DNA of 64,000 bases from Phycisphaerae bacterium (GTDB taxonomy: Bacteria > Planctomycetota > Phycisphaerae > Sedimentisphaerales > Anaerohalosphaeraceae): NCBI GenBank assembly GCA_012729675.1, contig JAAYCR010000070.1, forward strand, positions 1-64,000, given 5' to 3'. Shown one piece after another: positions 34,245 to 43,038 of the stretch. Position 1 is the first letter of the stretch. Each line of letters begins with the position of its first letter. The notes beneath the pieces are model-generated. The model worked only from the letters and a program-made list of their open reading frames with translations, had not been told where the DNA came from and did not search any database. The position numbers and the translations under genes are program-made.

Positions 34245-35900
34245 ATGAAAACCTTATATTGTATGATTCTTGCCGTTGTGCTGAGTGTTGTTTCGGCCGC
34301 CGAACGAACGCTTGACACTGAAGAGGTCAATGCGCTGCTGAAAACACTGACGGCTTCGCCGGCGAAAACCTGGGTTTCGAGCGGCACGATTCGGGCACGG
34401 TATCTGGAATATCGCGCCGATGAAGAGATCGCCTATGAATCGGAAGAGTTGTTCCGGTTTGACGGCCGGCGCTTTTACTGGGACATTCAGTTGCATGAAC
34501 CGCCGGCCGATACGGCGACGCCGGCCGCGGAGCGTCCCGATTATCAGGCCAACAAACACCGGATTTTTGCATACGACGGAAACGCCTACACGCGCTATTA
34601 CAAATCCGCCGACTATGCGGTGGTGGTGATGAATCAGGACGAGATGCCGATGCAGTTATTCGGGCCGTTCAGCGCCGGCGTCGTTCCGTGGGGCAGCGGC
34701 GCATTCAGTTCCAGCAATCTGCCGACGCGCAGTCCCGTCGCGGTGGAATATCAGGAAGACGGGCAAACGTTGATTCGTCTGTCGCTGACAGATGTAACCC
34801 CCGACATCACCTATGAGACAGTGATCGTCCTCGATCCTGCCAAACAATACGCGCCCCGCTCCTATACGATGCAAACATCGGTCTCGTCCATCCGGCAGCG
34901 CTATGGGGATTTTCGGCAGGTCGGTCAACGATGGATTCCCTTTGCCATTACGGTAGAGCGTTTCGATATACGGGGCGCATCGCCGGTGCTGGCATCGTAT
35001 GAAGACTGGCGATTTTTGTCGGTGGATGCCGAGTCGCCGAAGGACGGCTTTTCGGCGGTGTTTGCCAATGGAACGGTGGTCGAACTTCAGCCCAACGGCC
35101 AGACGAAGACGTTTATGTATCACGCGGCCGAAGGGGTGGATATCGCCCGTCTGCTTGAAGAAAAGATCGCAACGCTGTCGGTTCAGGGCAACGCAAAGCC
35201 CAACTGCGGGACACTGGCCGCCGTCCATATCGCCCGTCGCTTTTCAAAACAGATCTGCCCGGCCAGCACTGCCTCGTTAGCCGATTCGGAGTCGTCAATG
35301 ACCAGTCTCTTTGAGATGCGGAAGTCGCTGGAGGAGATCGGGTTGTATTGTGCGGCCGTGAAGACGGATATCGACTCGCTGACGGCGTTTTCTCAGTACG
35401 GGGTGATCCTGCATTTTCCGAAGGTCAAGCATTATGTGGTGCTGGATCGCATTGAAGACGACGCGGCCTGGATGGTCGATCTGACCAGCCGCAAATTTTA
35501 CTGGAAACGACCCGTCCGCGAGTTGCTGGCCGACTGGAAAGAAGGGGTTGCCCTGCTGGTATCGGACAGCCCGATATTGGTATCGGGACAAATCCAGTTT
35601 CTGGACGTCGATCAGCAAAAGCAGATATTCGGCGGCAGTTCCGTCGGCTACTCCTGTACCGACTTGATTCAGCAGTATGGGCATATCTTGTGTTCTCCAC
35701 CGATGGGCGGCTTGTGCGGCGGCAACTATTACAAAGTCTGGCAGCGGTACGGCTGCCGCGAAGACGAGCCGGGGAATACCTGCATCGGCCAAAAAATGGT
35801 CGGCTATGACTACAGCCATTGCATCAATCACCCCACGCAGCCCGGCTGGTGCGAGATTACCGGGCGATGGTACAGCCGTTACATCCGCGCCTGCGAATAG
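34245..35900 (+). CDS. Secreted C39 peptidase-like protein with an eight-cysteine C-terminal tail
   Basis: A 551-residue protein with a signal peptide (about 1-19). Residues about 25-290 form a beta-rich domain vaguely like LolA folds. Residues about 300-440 look like a papain-fold C39 peptidase: NCGTLAAVHIARRF supplies Cys321, HFPKVKHYVVLD gives His396, and VDLTSRKFYW gives Asp412. The last 80 residues hold eight Cys (471, 483, 491, 504, 513, 526, 536, 550) and double-glycine sites at 463-464, 488-489 and 492-493. C39 peptidases cut after Gly-Gly, so the tail may be a self-released disulfide-rich peptide; that is speculation. It lies 25 nt after the cohesin/dockerin-like gene. The cytoplasmic ABC-transporter context of classical C39 domains is missing. 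Confidence 0.65.
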   Translation: MKTLYCMILAVVLSVVSAAERTLDTEEVNALLKTLTASPAKTWVSSGTIRARYLEYRADEEIAYESEELFRFDGRRFYWDIQLHEPPADTATPAAERPDYQANKHRIFAYDGNAYTRYYKSADYAVVVMNQDEMPMQLFGPFSAGVVPWGSGAFSSSNLPTRSPVAVEYQEDGQTLIRLSLTDVTPDITYETVIVLDPAKQYAPRSYTMQTSVSSIRQRYGDFRQVGQRWIPFAITVERFDIRGASPVLASYEDWRFLSVDAESPKDGFSAVFANGTVVELQPNGQTKTFMYHAAEGVDIARLLEEKIATLSVQGNAKPNCGTLAAVHIARRFSKQICPASTASLADSESSMTSLFEMRKSLEEIGLYCAAVKTDIDSLTAFSQYGVILHFPKVKHYVVLDRIEDDAAWMVDLTSRKFYWKRPVRELLADWKEGVALLVSDSPILVSGQIQFLDVDQQKQIFGGSSVGYSCTDLIQQYGHILCSPPMGGLCGGNYYKVWQRYGCREDEPGNTCIGQKMVGYDYSHCINHPTQPGWCEITGRWYSRYIRACE

Positions 35901-35988
35901 ACGGTTTTATTCCCGTTTTTGTACCTTTCTTTGATGGGACAGTGCATCTTAAGTCCATTGAATAGTTGCCAACCATTAGATCGACGCC

Positions 35989-37104
35989 TTACCGAAGCCA
36001 CTGATCGGCAAACAGAAGCAGGTCCGAAAGCTCCACAACGCCGTCGCCGTCCAAATCCGCTGCATAACATAGCGAATCAGGAGGCAGCAGCGAGACGTTG
36101 ACAAGCCAGCACCTGCTCAGGACGGCAAAATCTTCGTTCCCGACGCCATACGGGCAGACAAAATCCGCCGCCGAAATCTGCCATTGCAGCTTGGGGTACT
36201 GGAGTCCGTCGCAGATTGTCCAGACATCTTCAAAGTCCCAGCCCGCATCAATATATAGGGCTTTCGATTGCATTTCGGCGGTCGTCTTGCCCTGGCCGCC
36301 GTTGCCGGCGCTTGTGCCGGATGTATGAATATCCCAAAAGCACCCCTCGATACTGCCTGACCAATTGACCCCGGCAAACCCGCCGACATTGTTTAATGTT
36401 CCCGAAGCCGCACCGGTGGAATAGCAGTCGATGATGTGCCCCTGATCATTGGCGCCGACCAACCCGCCGACATACGCGTAGCCGCTGACCGCTCCGACGG
36501 CATAACTGAACGAGATGGCGTCGCCGAGATTGTAGCCGACCAGCCCGCCGACATACTCACTGTTGCTGGTGACGGCAACATCCGCATAGCACGCATGAAT
36601 CGCCCCGCCCATATTGCTGCCCGCCAGGCCGCCGGTATCCCAATCGTCGCCCCGAACGACGCCGGTAACATAACAAAAATCGACGCGGCCGTGATTGCGT
36701 CCGACCAATCCGCCGACGGCTTCGCCCCCGTGAATGTCAACCTCTGCAACGCCCAGATTCCTGACATGGCCGACCGCCCCGATATATCCGAACAGACCGA
36801 TGTAATTCTGATCGGGGACACTAATCGTCGCATTCCGCACGGCATACCGACGGCCGTCAAAAACGCCGGTAAATCGTGTGGTGCTATTGCCCACCGGCGC
36901 CACATTCACCCCGGTCAAATTGATATCGTTTGTCAGGATAAATTCGGCGCGCCAGTCATCGGGCGTGCTTGTCAGTTCCTGCCAGTCGGCGGCGGTGCTT
37001 ATACGGTAAGGATTGGCTTGCGTCCCCAATCCGCCGCTGTAGGTACCTGCAAACGCCGCCAGCGACAGCGCCGCGATTTGCGCCATCATCACTCTGATCT
37101 GCAT
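35989..37104 (-). CDS. Secreted GLUG-repeat protein with a terminal dockerin-like module
   Basis: A 371-residue exported protein. The start at 37104 follows AGAGGGA and a signal peptide ends near AFAGTYSGG. About five GLUG repeats (GGLVGRNHG, GGLAGSNMG, GGLVGYNLG, GGLVGAND and GGFAGVNW types) make up the centre and probably form a beta-helix. The end is a dockerin-like unit, DLDGDGVVELSDLLLFADQW, preceded by a weaker first half. GLUG proteins are often surface adhesins. It lies 5 nt downstream of the InlB-repeat gene, so the two form an operon. Confidence 0.8.
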   Translation of the reverse strand: MQIRVMMAQIAALSLAAFAGTYSGGLGTQANPYRISTAADWQELTSTPDDWRAEFILTNDINLTGVNVAPVGNSTTRFTGVFDGRRYAVRNATISVPDQNYIGLFGYIGAVGHVRNLGVAEVDIHGGEAVGGLVGRNHGRVDFCYVTGVVRGDDWDTGGLAGSNMGGAIHACYADVAVTSNSEYVGGLVGYNLGDAISFSYAVGAVSGYAYVGGLVGANDQGHIIDCYSTGAASGTLNNVGGFAGVNWSGSIEGCFWDIHTSGTSAGNGGQGKTTAEMQSKALYIDAGWDFEDVWTICDGLQYPKLQWQISAADFVCPYGVGNEDFAVLSRCWLVNVSLLPPDSLCYAADLDGDGVVELSDLLLFADQWLR

Positions 37105-37109
37105 ATTAT

Positions 37110-38042
37110 TTATGTCCCTCTTTGTGAGCTTCGACTGTTTTCTGCAAAATTGGCGGCAACCGTTTTGTGGCCGTCGATGGTAAGCGTCAGGGGATTGGCC
37201 GTTCCGGCTGCACTGCCCGACCACCGGTCAAAAAGATATCCGTTGCGCGGCACTGCCGTCAATGTAACGATGTCGCCGTTTTGATAGGTTGGCTTGTTTG
37301 GCGAAACATCGACGCTGCCGTTGACGGCGGATACGGTCAGTGTAAAGGCTTTCTCAGACAAGACTTGATCGCCGATACGGCATACGATTGTTTTGAGCAA
37401 ATGATCACCCGCATACGATTGAACCGTCAGGGTCAGGGTAATATCATCATAATAAAAACGTGCCTCGCCGGGCCATATCCCGAACCCTACACTGACGCCT
37501 GTTCCCGCATAATCGATGAATTCAACCAGCGATGAAGACAGCGAAACGCGTGTCCCGTCGGTCAATTCCAGCGACACAATCTCGCCGAAAATCTCTGTCG
37601 TCCATGCATCTGCGTCGTGGGTACCGCTCAATCGATAGACCAGATCGCCCTGCACGTACTCTGCGTTGAGAGCACCGCACACCCCTGCAAATGGGTCGCC
37701 ATTCTGCGTCCCTGTGTTCAGCGGGAGGAACCCGTATCGCGGATTATTCAGGACATAGAGCCGCAGGCTGTCATAATTGGGCGTTTCTGAAGATGATCCC
37801 GTGCGAGACGAGCTGCGGGGATAACTGCCCGTATCCCCGACTCCCGAACGAAAATTGTGCAGGGTCAAGACCGCCTCGGTCACAATCTGATTCGGCTCAA
37901 GGGCAAGTGTTTTTTGCGGGTTGATGCCCCACGTATAGCACTGTCCCGGCTCAAGCGTCCGAATCGACATCGTGTCCGAACCCATTGCCTCTGCCGCCAA
38001 TACGATAGCGATCAACCCAACCGCCAGTCCTAATTTTTTCAT
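37110..38042 (-). CDS. Secreted protein with a C-terminal InlB/bacterial-repeat domain
   Basis: A 310-residue protein with an N-terminal signal peptide (MKKLGLAVGLIAIVLAAEA). A unique middle region is rich in Ser/Thr and Tyr. The C-terminus (about 235-300) is a bacterial repeat domain with the pattern NGDIVTLTAVPRNGYLFDRW and AANF, typical of cell-surface proteins. No catalytic motif is visible. It is the first gene of a two-gene minus-strand operon with the GLUG protein; the promoter should lie in 38043-38120. Confidence 0.72.
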   Translation of the reverse strand: MKKLGLAVGLIAIVLAAEAMGSDTMSIRTLEPGQCYTWGINPQKTLALEPNQIVTEAVLTLHNFRSGVGDTGSYPRSSSRTGSSSETPNYDSLRLYVLNNPRYGFLPLNTGTQNGDPFAGVCGALNAEYVQGDLVYRLSGTHDADAWTTEIFGEIVSLELTDGTRVSLSSSLVEFIDYAGTGVSVGFGIWPGEARFYYDDITLTLTVQSYAGDHLLKTIVCRIGDQVLSEKAFTLTVSAVNGSVDVSPNKPTYQNGDIVTLTAVPRNGYLFDRWSGSAAGTANPLTLTIDGHKTVAANFAENSRSSQRGT

Positions 38043-38407
38043 CTTATCTCTTCGTTTAATCTGCGATTAATATTCCCCTCCGAACAAACTGTACTATTGC
38101 TTGTCACATCATTACAATGTAACTTGTGATTTATAGAGTGAGATTGAAAGCATCGTCTGTGGATCGAATAAGCAAAATCCTCTCTCATGCGAAAGTCCTA
38201 TAATAGCACGTGCTGGACTGTAATGCAATGATAAAATGCATTGAGTTTGAGATTTCAAGAGAATTGACGTTTTTGAAATCTCTCTTTCACGCCATACCGT
38301 GTCGGGTTTTGATTTTATCTTGCCCTCTTGCCCTTTTGGGCCGATGGGATATAATGGTGTATTTGAACTCATAACAATAAGGATTTTATCTACTTAGGCA
38401 AGACAGG
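38043..38407. other. Divergent intergenic region before leuS
   Basis: 365 nt, AT-rich, with no supported gene. It must carry promoters for the minus-strand surface operon and for leuS. I found no strong -35/-10 pair and no T-box-like leader. Confidence 0.5.
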
Positions 38408-41005
38408 ATGGCGTGGATGCTGTACGGGTCATACGATTTTGGACAAATCGAGAAAAAATGGCAGGATTATTGGCTTGCCAACAAGACATTTCGCACGCCG
38501 GACGGATCGGACGCGGACGCGGCGGGCAAACCTAAATATTACGTGCTGGATATGTTCCCCTATCCTTCGGGGGCGGGGCTGCACGTCGGCCACCCGGAAG
38601 GCTACACCGCCAGCGATATCGTCGCCCGCTTCAAACGAATGAAAGGCTTCAACGTCCTGCACCCCATCGGCTGGGACGCCTTCGGACTGCCCGCCGAGCA
38701 GTACGCCGTCCAGACCGGCACGCACCCGGCCGCAACCACCCAGAAGAACATCGCCAACATGCGGCGGCAGATTCAGGCCCTCGGCTTTTCCTACGACTGG
38801 GACCGGCAGGTCGATACCACCGATATCGGCTACTACAAATGGACGCAGTGGATATTTCTGAAGTTCTTCAATAGCTGGTTCGACGACGCGCAGCAAAAGG
38901 CGCGGCCGATCGAAGAGTTGCCCATACCGGATGAGATCAAGGCGCAGGGCGATGAGGCCGTGCGCAATTATATCGACAGCCAGCGGCTGGCCTATGAGTC
39001 CCACGCGCCGGTCAACTGGTGTCCGGCGTTGGGGACGGTACTGGCCAACGAAGAAGTCGTCGGCGGTGTCAGCGAACGCGGCGGCCACCCAGTCATCCGA
39101 AAGCCCATGCGGCAGTGGATGCTGCGCATCACCAAATTCGCCGAGCGGCTGCTGGATGGACTCGACGAACTGGACTGGACCGAATCGATCAAAAAGCTCC
39201 AGCAGGACTGGATTGGCAAGAGCGTCGGCGCCGAAGTGGATTTTGTGATTGCCACAGAGGGCACAGAGAACACAGAGAGAAATAAAATAAGAGTGTTTAC
39301 GACACGGCCGGATACGCTGTTTGGGGCGACGTATATGGTGATGGCGCCCGAACACAAACTGGTGGATGAAATCACCACGCCGGAATACAAAGACGCTGTC
39401 AAGCGTTATCGCGATGAGGCCGCCCGCAAGAGCGACCTGGACCGCACGGATATGTCTAAAGACAAGACCGGCCAGTTCACCGGCGCTTACGCGATCAATC
39501 CGGTCAACGGCGAAAAAATCCCCATTTGGATCAGTGACTACGTCCTCATCAGCTACGGCACCGGCGCGATTATGTCCGTCCCGGCGCACGACGAGCGGGA
39601 TTTTGAATTTGCCAAAAAATTTGATCTGCCGATAATCCAGGTGGTGCGGCCTGACGATCCTGAATTGGCCAAAGAAGCAGCTGCCGAACGGTTATGCTTT
39701 TCCGGCGACGGTACAGCCATCAACTCCGGGCAATTTGACGGTCTAAGCACTCCGGAATTCAAGAAAAAAATCACGATGTGGCTCCAGGAGCAGGGGTTGG
39801 GCCAGAAGGCGGTCAATTATAAGCTGCGGGATTGGCTGTTCAGCCGGCAGCGGTACTGGGGCGAGCCGTTCCCGATTCTGCACGCCGAAGGCGGTCGTGT
39901 GTTTGCGATGGACGAAAGCGAACTGCCGTTGGGGCTGCCGGAAATGGCCGACTATAAACCCACCGACACGGGCGCCCCGCCGCTGGCCAAGGCGACCGAT
40001 TGGGTCAACGTCACACTGCCCGACGGCTCAAAGGCGCGGCGCGAAACCAACACAATGCCCCAGTGGGCGGGAAGCTGCTGGTACTATCTGCGCTACACCG
40101 ACCCGAAGAACGACAACGTTGCCTTTGACCCGGAAAAAGAAAAATACTGGCTGCCTGTCGATCTGTACATCGGCGGGGCCGAACACGCGGTCTTGCACCT
40201 GCTCTATTCGCGGTTCTGGCACAAGCTGCTGTATGACTTGGGCTATGTCGCCTCGCCGGAGCCGTTCAAGAAGCTGGTCAATCAGGGGATGATCCTCGGC
40301 GAGGACAACCAGAAGATGAGCAAGTCCCGCGGCAACGTAATTAATCCGGATGCTGTCATTGAAGAATACGGGGCCGACTCGATGCGGCTGTACGAAATGT
40401 TTATGGGACCGCTGGAAGCAACAAAACCCTGGAGCATGCAGGGCGTCGAGGGCGTACATCGCTTTTTGGGCAAGGCGTGGCGGATGGTCGTCGATACCGA
40501 AACCGGCGAATTGAACGCCGCCGTGCAGGAGGCTGTCGCCGATGAGGAAACGACGCGGCTGCTGCATCAGACGATCAAGAAAGTCGCCGGCGACATTGAG
40601 GGCTTTGGTTTCAATACCGCCATCAGTCAGATGATGATCTTTGTCAACCATTTGACCCGGCAGTCGGTCCGCCCCAAAAGCGTCATTGAGACCTTTGTGC
40701 TGCTGTTATCGCCGTTCGCCCCGCACATCGCCGAAGAACTCTGGCAGCGGCTGGGGCATTCCGAGTCGCTGGCCTATGCGCCGTGGCCGACATTTGATGA
40801 GGCGCTTTGTAAAGAAAATGAAATCGAGCTGGCCGTACAGGTTTTGGGAAAGATCAAAGACAAGATCGTCGTGCCCGCCGACGCCGACGAGGCGGCGATC
40901 CGGCAAACAGCGATGGCCTCGGAGAAAGTCCAGGCGGCGCTGGACGGCAAGACGCCCAAAAAGATCATCGTCATCAAATCGCGACTGGTCAATATTGTCG
41001 TTTAA
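38408..41005 (+). CDS. leuS: Leucyl-tRNA synthetase
   Basis: An 865-residue class I synthetase. HIGH motif is HVGHPEGY near residue 60; KMSKS is KMSKSRGN near 638. The CP1 editing domain has the [12 protein letters not shown] segment and the conserved [15 protein letters not shown]. The anticodon-binding domain and C-terminal domain are complete. Just before the TTRPDT motif is an in-frame insertion coded by a 9-nt tandem repeat (39253-39279), giving Thr-Glu-rich residues. Start at 38408; the ATG at 38417 is an alternative. Downstream genes are on the same strand with short gaps. Confidence 0.96.
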   Translation: MAWMLYGSYDFGQIEKKWQDYWLANKTFRTPDGSDADAAGKPKYYVLDMFPYPSGAGLHVGHPEGYTASDIVARFKRMKGFNVLHPIGWDAFGLPAEQYAVQTGTHPAATTQKNIANMRRQIQALGFSYDWDRQVDTTDIGYYKWTQWIFLKFFNSWFDDAQQKARPIEELPIPDEIKAQGDEAVRNYIDSQRLAYESHAPVNWCPALGTVLANEEVVGGVSERGGHPVIRKPMRQWMLRITKFAERLLDGLDELDWTESIKKLQQDWIGKSVGAEVDFVIATEGTENTERNKIRVFTTRPDTLFGATYMVMAPEHKLVDEITTPEYKDAVKRYRDEAARKSDLDRTDMSKDKTGQFTGAYAINPVNGEKIPIWISDYVLISYGTGAIMSVPAHDERDFEFAKKFDLPIIQVVRPDDPELAKEAAAERLCFSGDGTAINSGQFDGLSTPEFKKKITMWLQEQGLGQKAVNYKLRDWLFSRQRYWGEPFPILHAEGGRVFAMDESELPLGLPEMADYKPTDTGAPPLAKATDWVNVTLPDGSKARRETNTMPQWAGSCWYYLRYTDPKNDNVAFDPEKEKYWLPVDLYIGGAEHAVLHLLYSRFWHKLLYDLGYVASPEPFKKLVNQGMILGEDNQKMSKSRGNVINPDAVIEEYGADSMRLYEMFMGPLEATKPWSMQGVEGVHRFLGKAWRMVVDTETGELNAAVQEAVADEETTRLLHQTIKKVAGDIEGFGFNTAISQMMIFVNHLTRQSVRPKSVIETFVLLLSPFAPHIAEELWQRLGHSESLAYAPWPTFDEALCKENEIELAVQVLGKIKDKIVVPADADEAAIRQTAMASEKVQAALDGKTPKKIIVIKSRLVNIVV
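39253..39279 (+). repeat. Three 9-nt tandem repeats inside leuS
   Basis: CACAGAGGG, CACAGAGAA, CACAGAGAG: three units in frame, encoding an [11 protein letters not shown] stretch in the editing domain. CACAGAG is a low-complexity unit found in other bacterial repeat families. Confidence 0.75.
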
Positions 41006-41021
41006 CAAAGGAGAAACAGAA

Positions 41022-41510
41022 ATGAACAATCCGTATCCTTCAGAGACGGGCTGCTGCCCGAAATTCGACCCCGCACCGTGGGACGAAAAAGAGTTTCAGT
41101 GGGACAACAAGCTGTTCATCAAAGATAAGGTGTTCTGTTTTATGTATATGCCGCTGAACTTCGGCAAGGTGATAGTGCGGTGTCTGGAGAAGATCGAAAA
41201 GGCGGGCGCCCATACCCCGCAGCCGCCGGTGTGCTTGTCGGATCATACCTCCAAGTGGAATATGGATCTGTACATCGAGGTGAGCAAGCAGGTTCCGGAG
41301 GCGGACAATGTTGCGCTGAGCGGGACATATCTGTCAAAGGTTTTCGAGGGGCCCTACAAAGATACGCCCCGCTGGTGCAAAGAAATGCAGGAGTGGGTTG
41401 TCGGCAAGGGCAAGGCGATCAAACGGCACCTGATGTACTACACGACCTGTCCGAAGTGCGCCAAGCACTACGGGAAAAATTATGTCGTCTATTTTGCCCA
41501 GATATCCTGA
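41022..41510 (+). CDS. Conserved hypothetical protein with Cys motifs
   Basis: A 162-residue cytosolic protein behind AAAGGAG. The N-terminus has a CC pair in ETGCCPKFDPAPW; the C-terminus has CPKCAKHYGKNYVVYFAQ. Similar proteins are widespread and uncharacterised to my knowledge. Paired Cys at both ends suggest metal binding. No signal peptide or membrane segment. It is followed without gap by the CYTH gene, whose ATG starts right after its stop. Confidence 0.7.
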   Translation: MNNPYPSETGCCPKFDPAPWDEKEFQWDNKLFIKDKVFCFMYMPLNFGKVIVRCLEKIEKAGAHTPQPPVCLSDHTSKWNMDLYIEVSKQVPEADNVALSGTYLSKVFEGPYKDTPRWCKEMQEWVVGKGKAIKRHLMYYTTCPKCAKHYGKNYVVYFAQIS

Positions 41511-42038
41511 ATGACGCTCGAAATCGAAGCCAAAATACAGGTTGACAGTCTTGAGCCGGTGGCCGAGCGGCTGGGAGAAATGAAGGCGAGTTTTGTCGCC
41601 GAACAGGCGCAGCGCGACGCCTATTTTCTTGACGCCGCGGGACATCTGGCACAACGCGGCTGCGGGCTGCGGCTGCGTAGCGAAACCGTCGCCGGCAAAT
41701 CGGCGTCGATCCTGACGTTCAAGGGTCCCCGCCAGAGCGGGCCGTACAAGATTCGCCTCGAATACGAAACGGCGGTTGCCGACGCCGAGGCGATGGTCAA
41801 GATTCTGGAGGGTCTGGGCTTTCGGGCCACCCTGACCGTCGTCAAGACCCGCCGGATGTGGGAATTGGGCGGCTGCCAGGTGTGTCTGGACGACGTGCCG
41901 CCGCTGGGTTTTTTTGTCGAGGTCGAAGGCCCGGATGAAGCCGCCATCAGAACCGTACTGACCCGGATAGGTCTGGCCGAGAGGCCGCTAATCACCGAAG
42001 GCTATGCGACGATGTTGTCCCGTCGTCAACAGATATGA
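41511..42038 (+). CDS. CYTH-domain protein (class IV adenylate cyclase / CyaB-like)
   Basis: A 175-residue CYTH protein. The N-terminal signature EIEAKIQVDS supplies the acidic ExExK motif, and charged beta strands (GLRLRSE, LTFKGPRQSGPYKIRLEYE, VKTRRMWELG) line the triphosphate tunnel. Members are adenylate cyclases, thiamine-triphosphatases or inorganic triphosphatases. The length and the SxRKxR-like VVKTRR motif fit CyaB, but activity cannot be told from sequence. Starts directly after the preceding stop codon. Confidence 0.8.
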   Translation: MTLEIEAKIQVDSLEPVAERLGEMKASFVAEQAQRDAYFLDAAGHLAQRGCGLRLRSETVAGKSASILTFKGPRQSGPYKIRLEYETAVADAEAMVKILEGLGFRATLTVVKTRRMWELGGCQVCLDDVPPLGFFVEVEGPDEAAIRTVLTRIGLAERPLITEGYATMLSRRQQI

Positions 42039-42051
42039 TGGAATACTGCTT

Positions 42052-42999
42052 ATGAATCCTCAGGACGGCTACATTCAATATATCGTCAACCCGAAGTCGG
42101 GCGCCAGCAGCGACAAGCGGCTCGTGTGCGGGTTTAAAGACTACCTGTCGGATCACGGCTTTGAAGTGCGGATGGCGTTCACCGAATCGCTGACCCACGC
42201 CTGCGAGCTGGCCACACAAGCCGCGGTGGATTATCAGTGCGCCCTGGTGTGTGCCGCTGGCGGTGACGGCACGCTCCGCGAGGTCATCCACGGCCTCGAA
42301 GGCTCAGACAAAACGCTGCTGCCGCTTCCCTGCGGCACGGAAAACCTGCTGGCCAACGAGTTGGGGTTTGATTTCAGCATTGACACGCTGATCCGGACAT
42401 TTGAAGGCAATTGCACGCGGCCGCTCGATTTGGGCCTGATCAACTGCAAGTGTTTTACCTCCATCGCGGGCTTTGGCTTTGACGGCGATATTATTCATCG
42501 GATGCACGCCCTCCGTAAAGGACACATCAACCATTTGGACTATTTCTGGCCGATCTGGCGGACATTTTGGGAGTACACGTTTCCGCCGATGCGCGTCGAG
42601 GCCGACGGCAAAGAAATCTTCTGCGGCCGGGGGCTGGTCTTTGTCGGTAACATCAGCCGCTACGCCATCGGCCTGAGCATTCTCAAAAACGCCGATTTCG
42701 GCGACGGGTTGCTCGATATCTGTATCTTCAAATGCGACAATCAGGGCCGATTGCTGTGGCACTCGGCCAAGACCGTCTTCAAACGCCACACCCGCGGAAA
42801 ACAGGTCGTCTATGCCCAAGCCAAAACCATCCGGGTCGAACCGCTCGGCGATGAGCCGATCTACGCCCAGATCGACGGCGACCCCGGCCCCGGCATGCCC
42901 GCCGATATCAAGATCATCCCCGAAGCCATCCGTGTGCTTGTTCCCCCCGGAGCCAAACCCGCCGGCATCCGAACCCGCCTTCGCCGGATGATCGGATAA
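42052..42999 (+). CDS. Diacylglycerol/lipid kinase family protein
   Basis: A 315-residue DAGK-catalytic-domain protein (YegS/DgkB-like). The ATP-binding segment YIVNPKSGASSDKRL and the GGDGT motif in CAAGGDGTLREVIHG are clear; LPCGTENLLANELG completes the nucleotide site. It probably phosphorylates diacylglycerol or another lipid. Start at 42052 is chosen because upstream residues are not family-like; the ribosome-binding site is weak, so translation may be coupled to the CYTH gene 13 nt before. Confidence 0.85.
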   Translation: MNPQDGYIQYIVNPKSGASSDKRLVCGFKDYLSDHGFEVRMAFTESLTHACELATQAAVDYQCALVCAAGGDGTLREVIHGLEGSDKTLLPLPCGTENLLANELGFDFSIDTLIRTFEGNCTRPLDLGLINCKCFTSIAGFGFDGDIIHRMHALRKGHINHLDYFWPIWRTFWEYTFPPMRVEADGKEIFCGRGLVFVGNISRYAIGLSILKNADFGDGLLDICIFKCDNQGRLLWHSAKTVFKRHTRGKQVVYAQAKTIRVEPLGDEPIYAQIDGDPGPGMPADIKIIPEAIRVLVPPGAKPAGIRTRLRRMIG

Positions 43000-43038
43000 T
43001 ACCGGGTTCCAAGCCGGGACTATTCAGGAGTCGTCCAA

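Noticed and set aside
38112-38372. Minus-strand 86-codon frame between the surface operon and leuS
   Set aside because: Low-complexity, AT-rich, no domain and no ribosome-binding site; more likely promoter DNA.
38043-38407. T-box leader upstream of leuS
   Set aside because: No T-box consensus, specifier stem or terminator hairpin could be seen.
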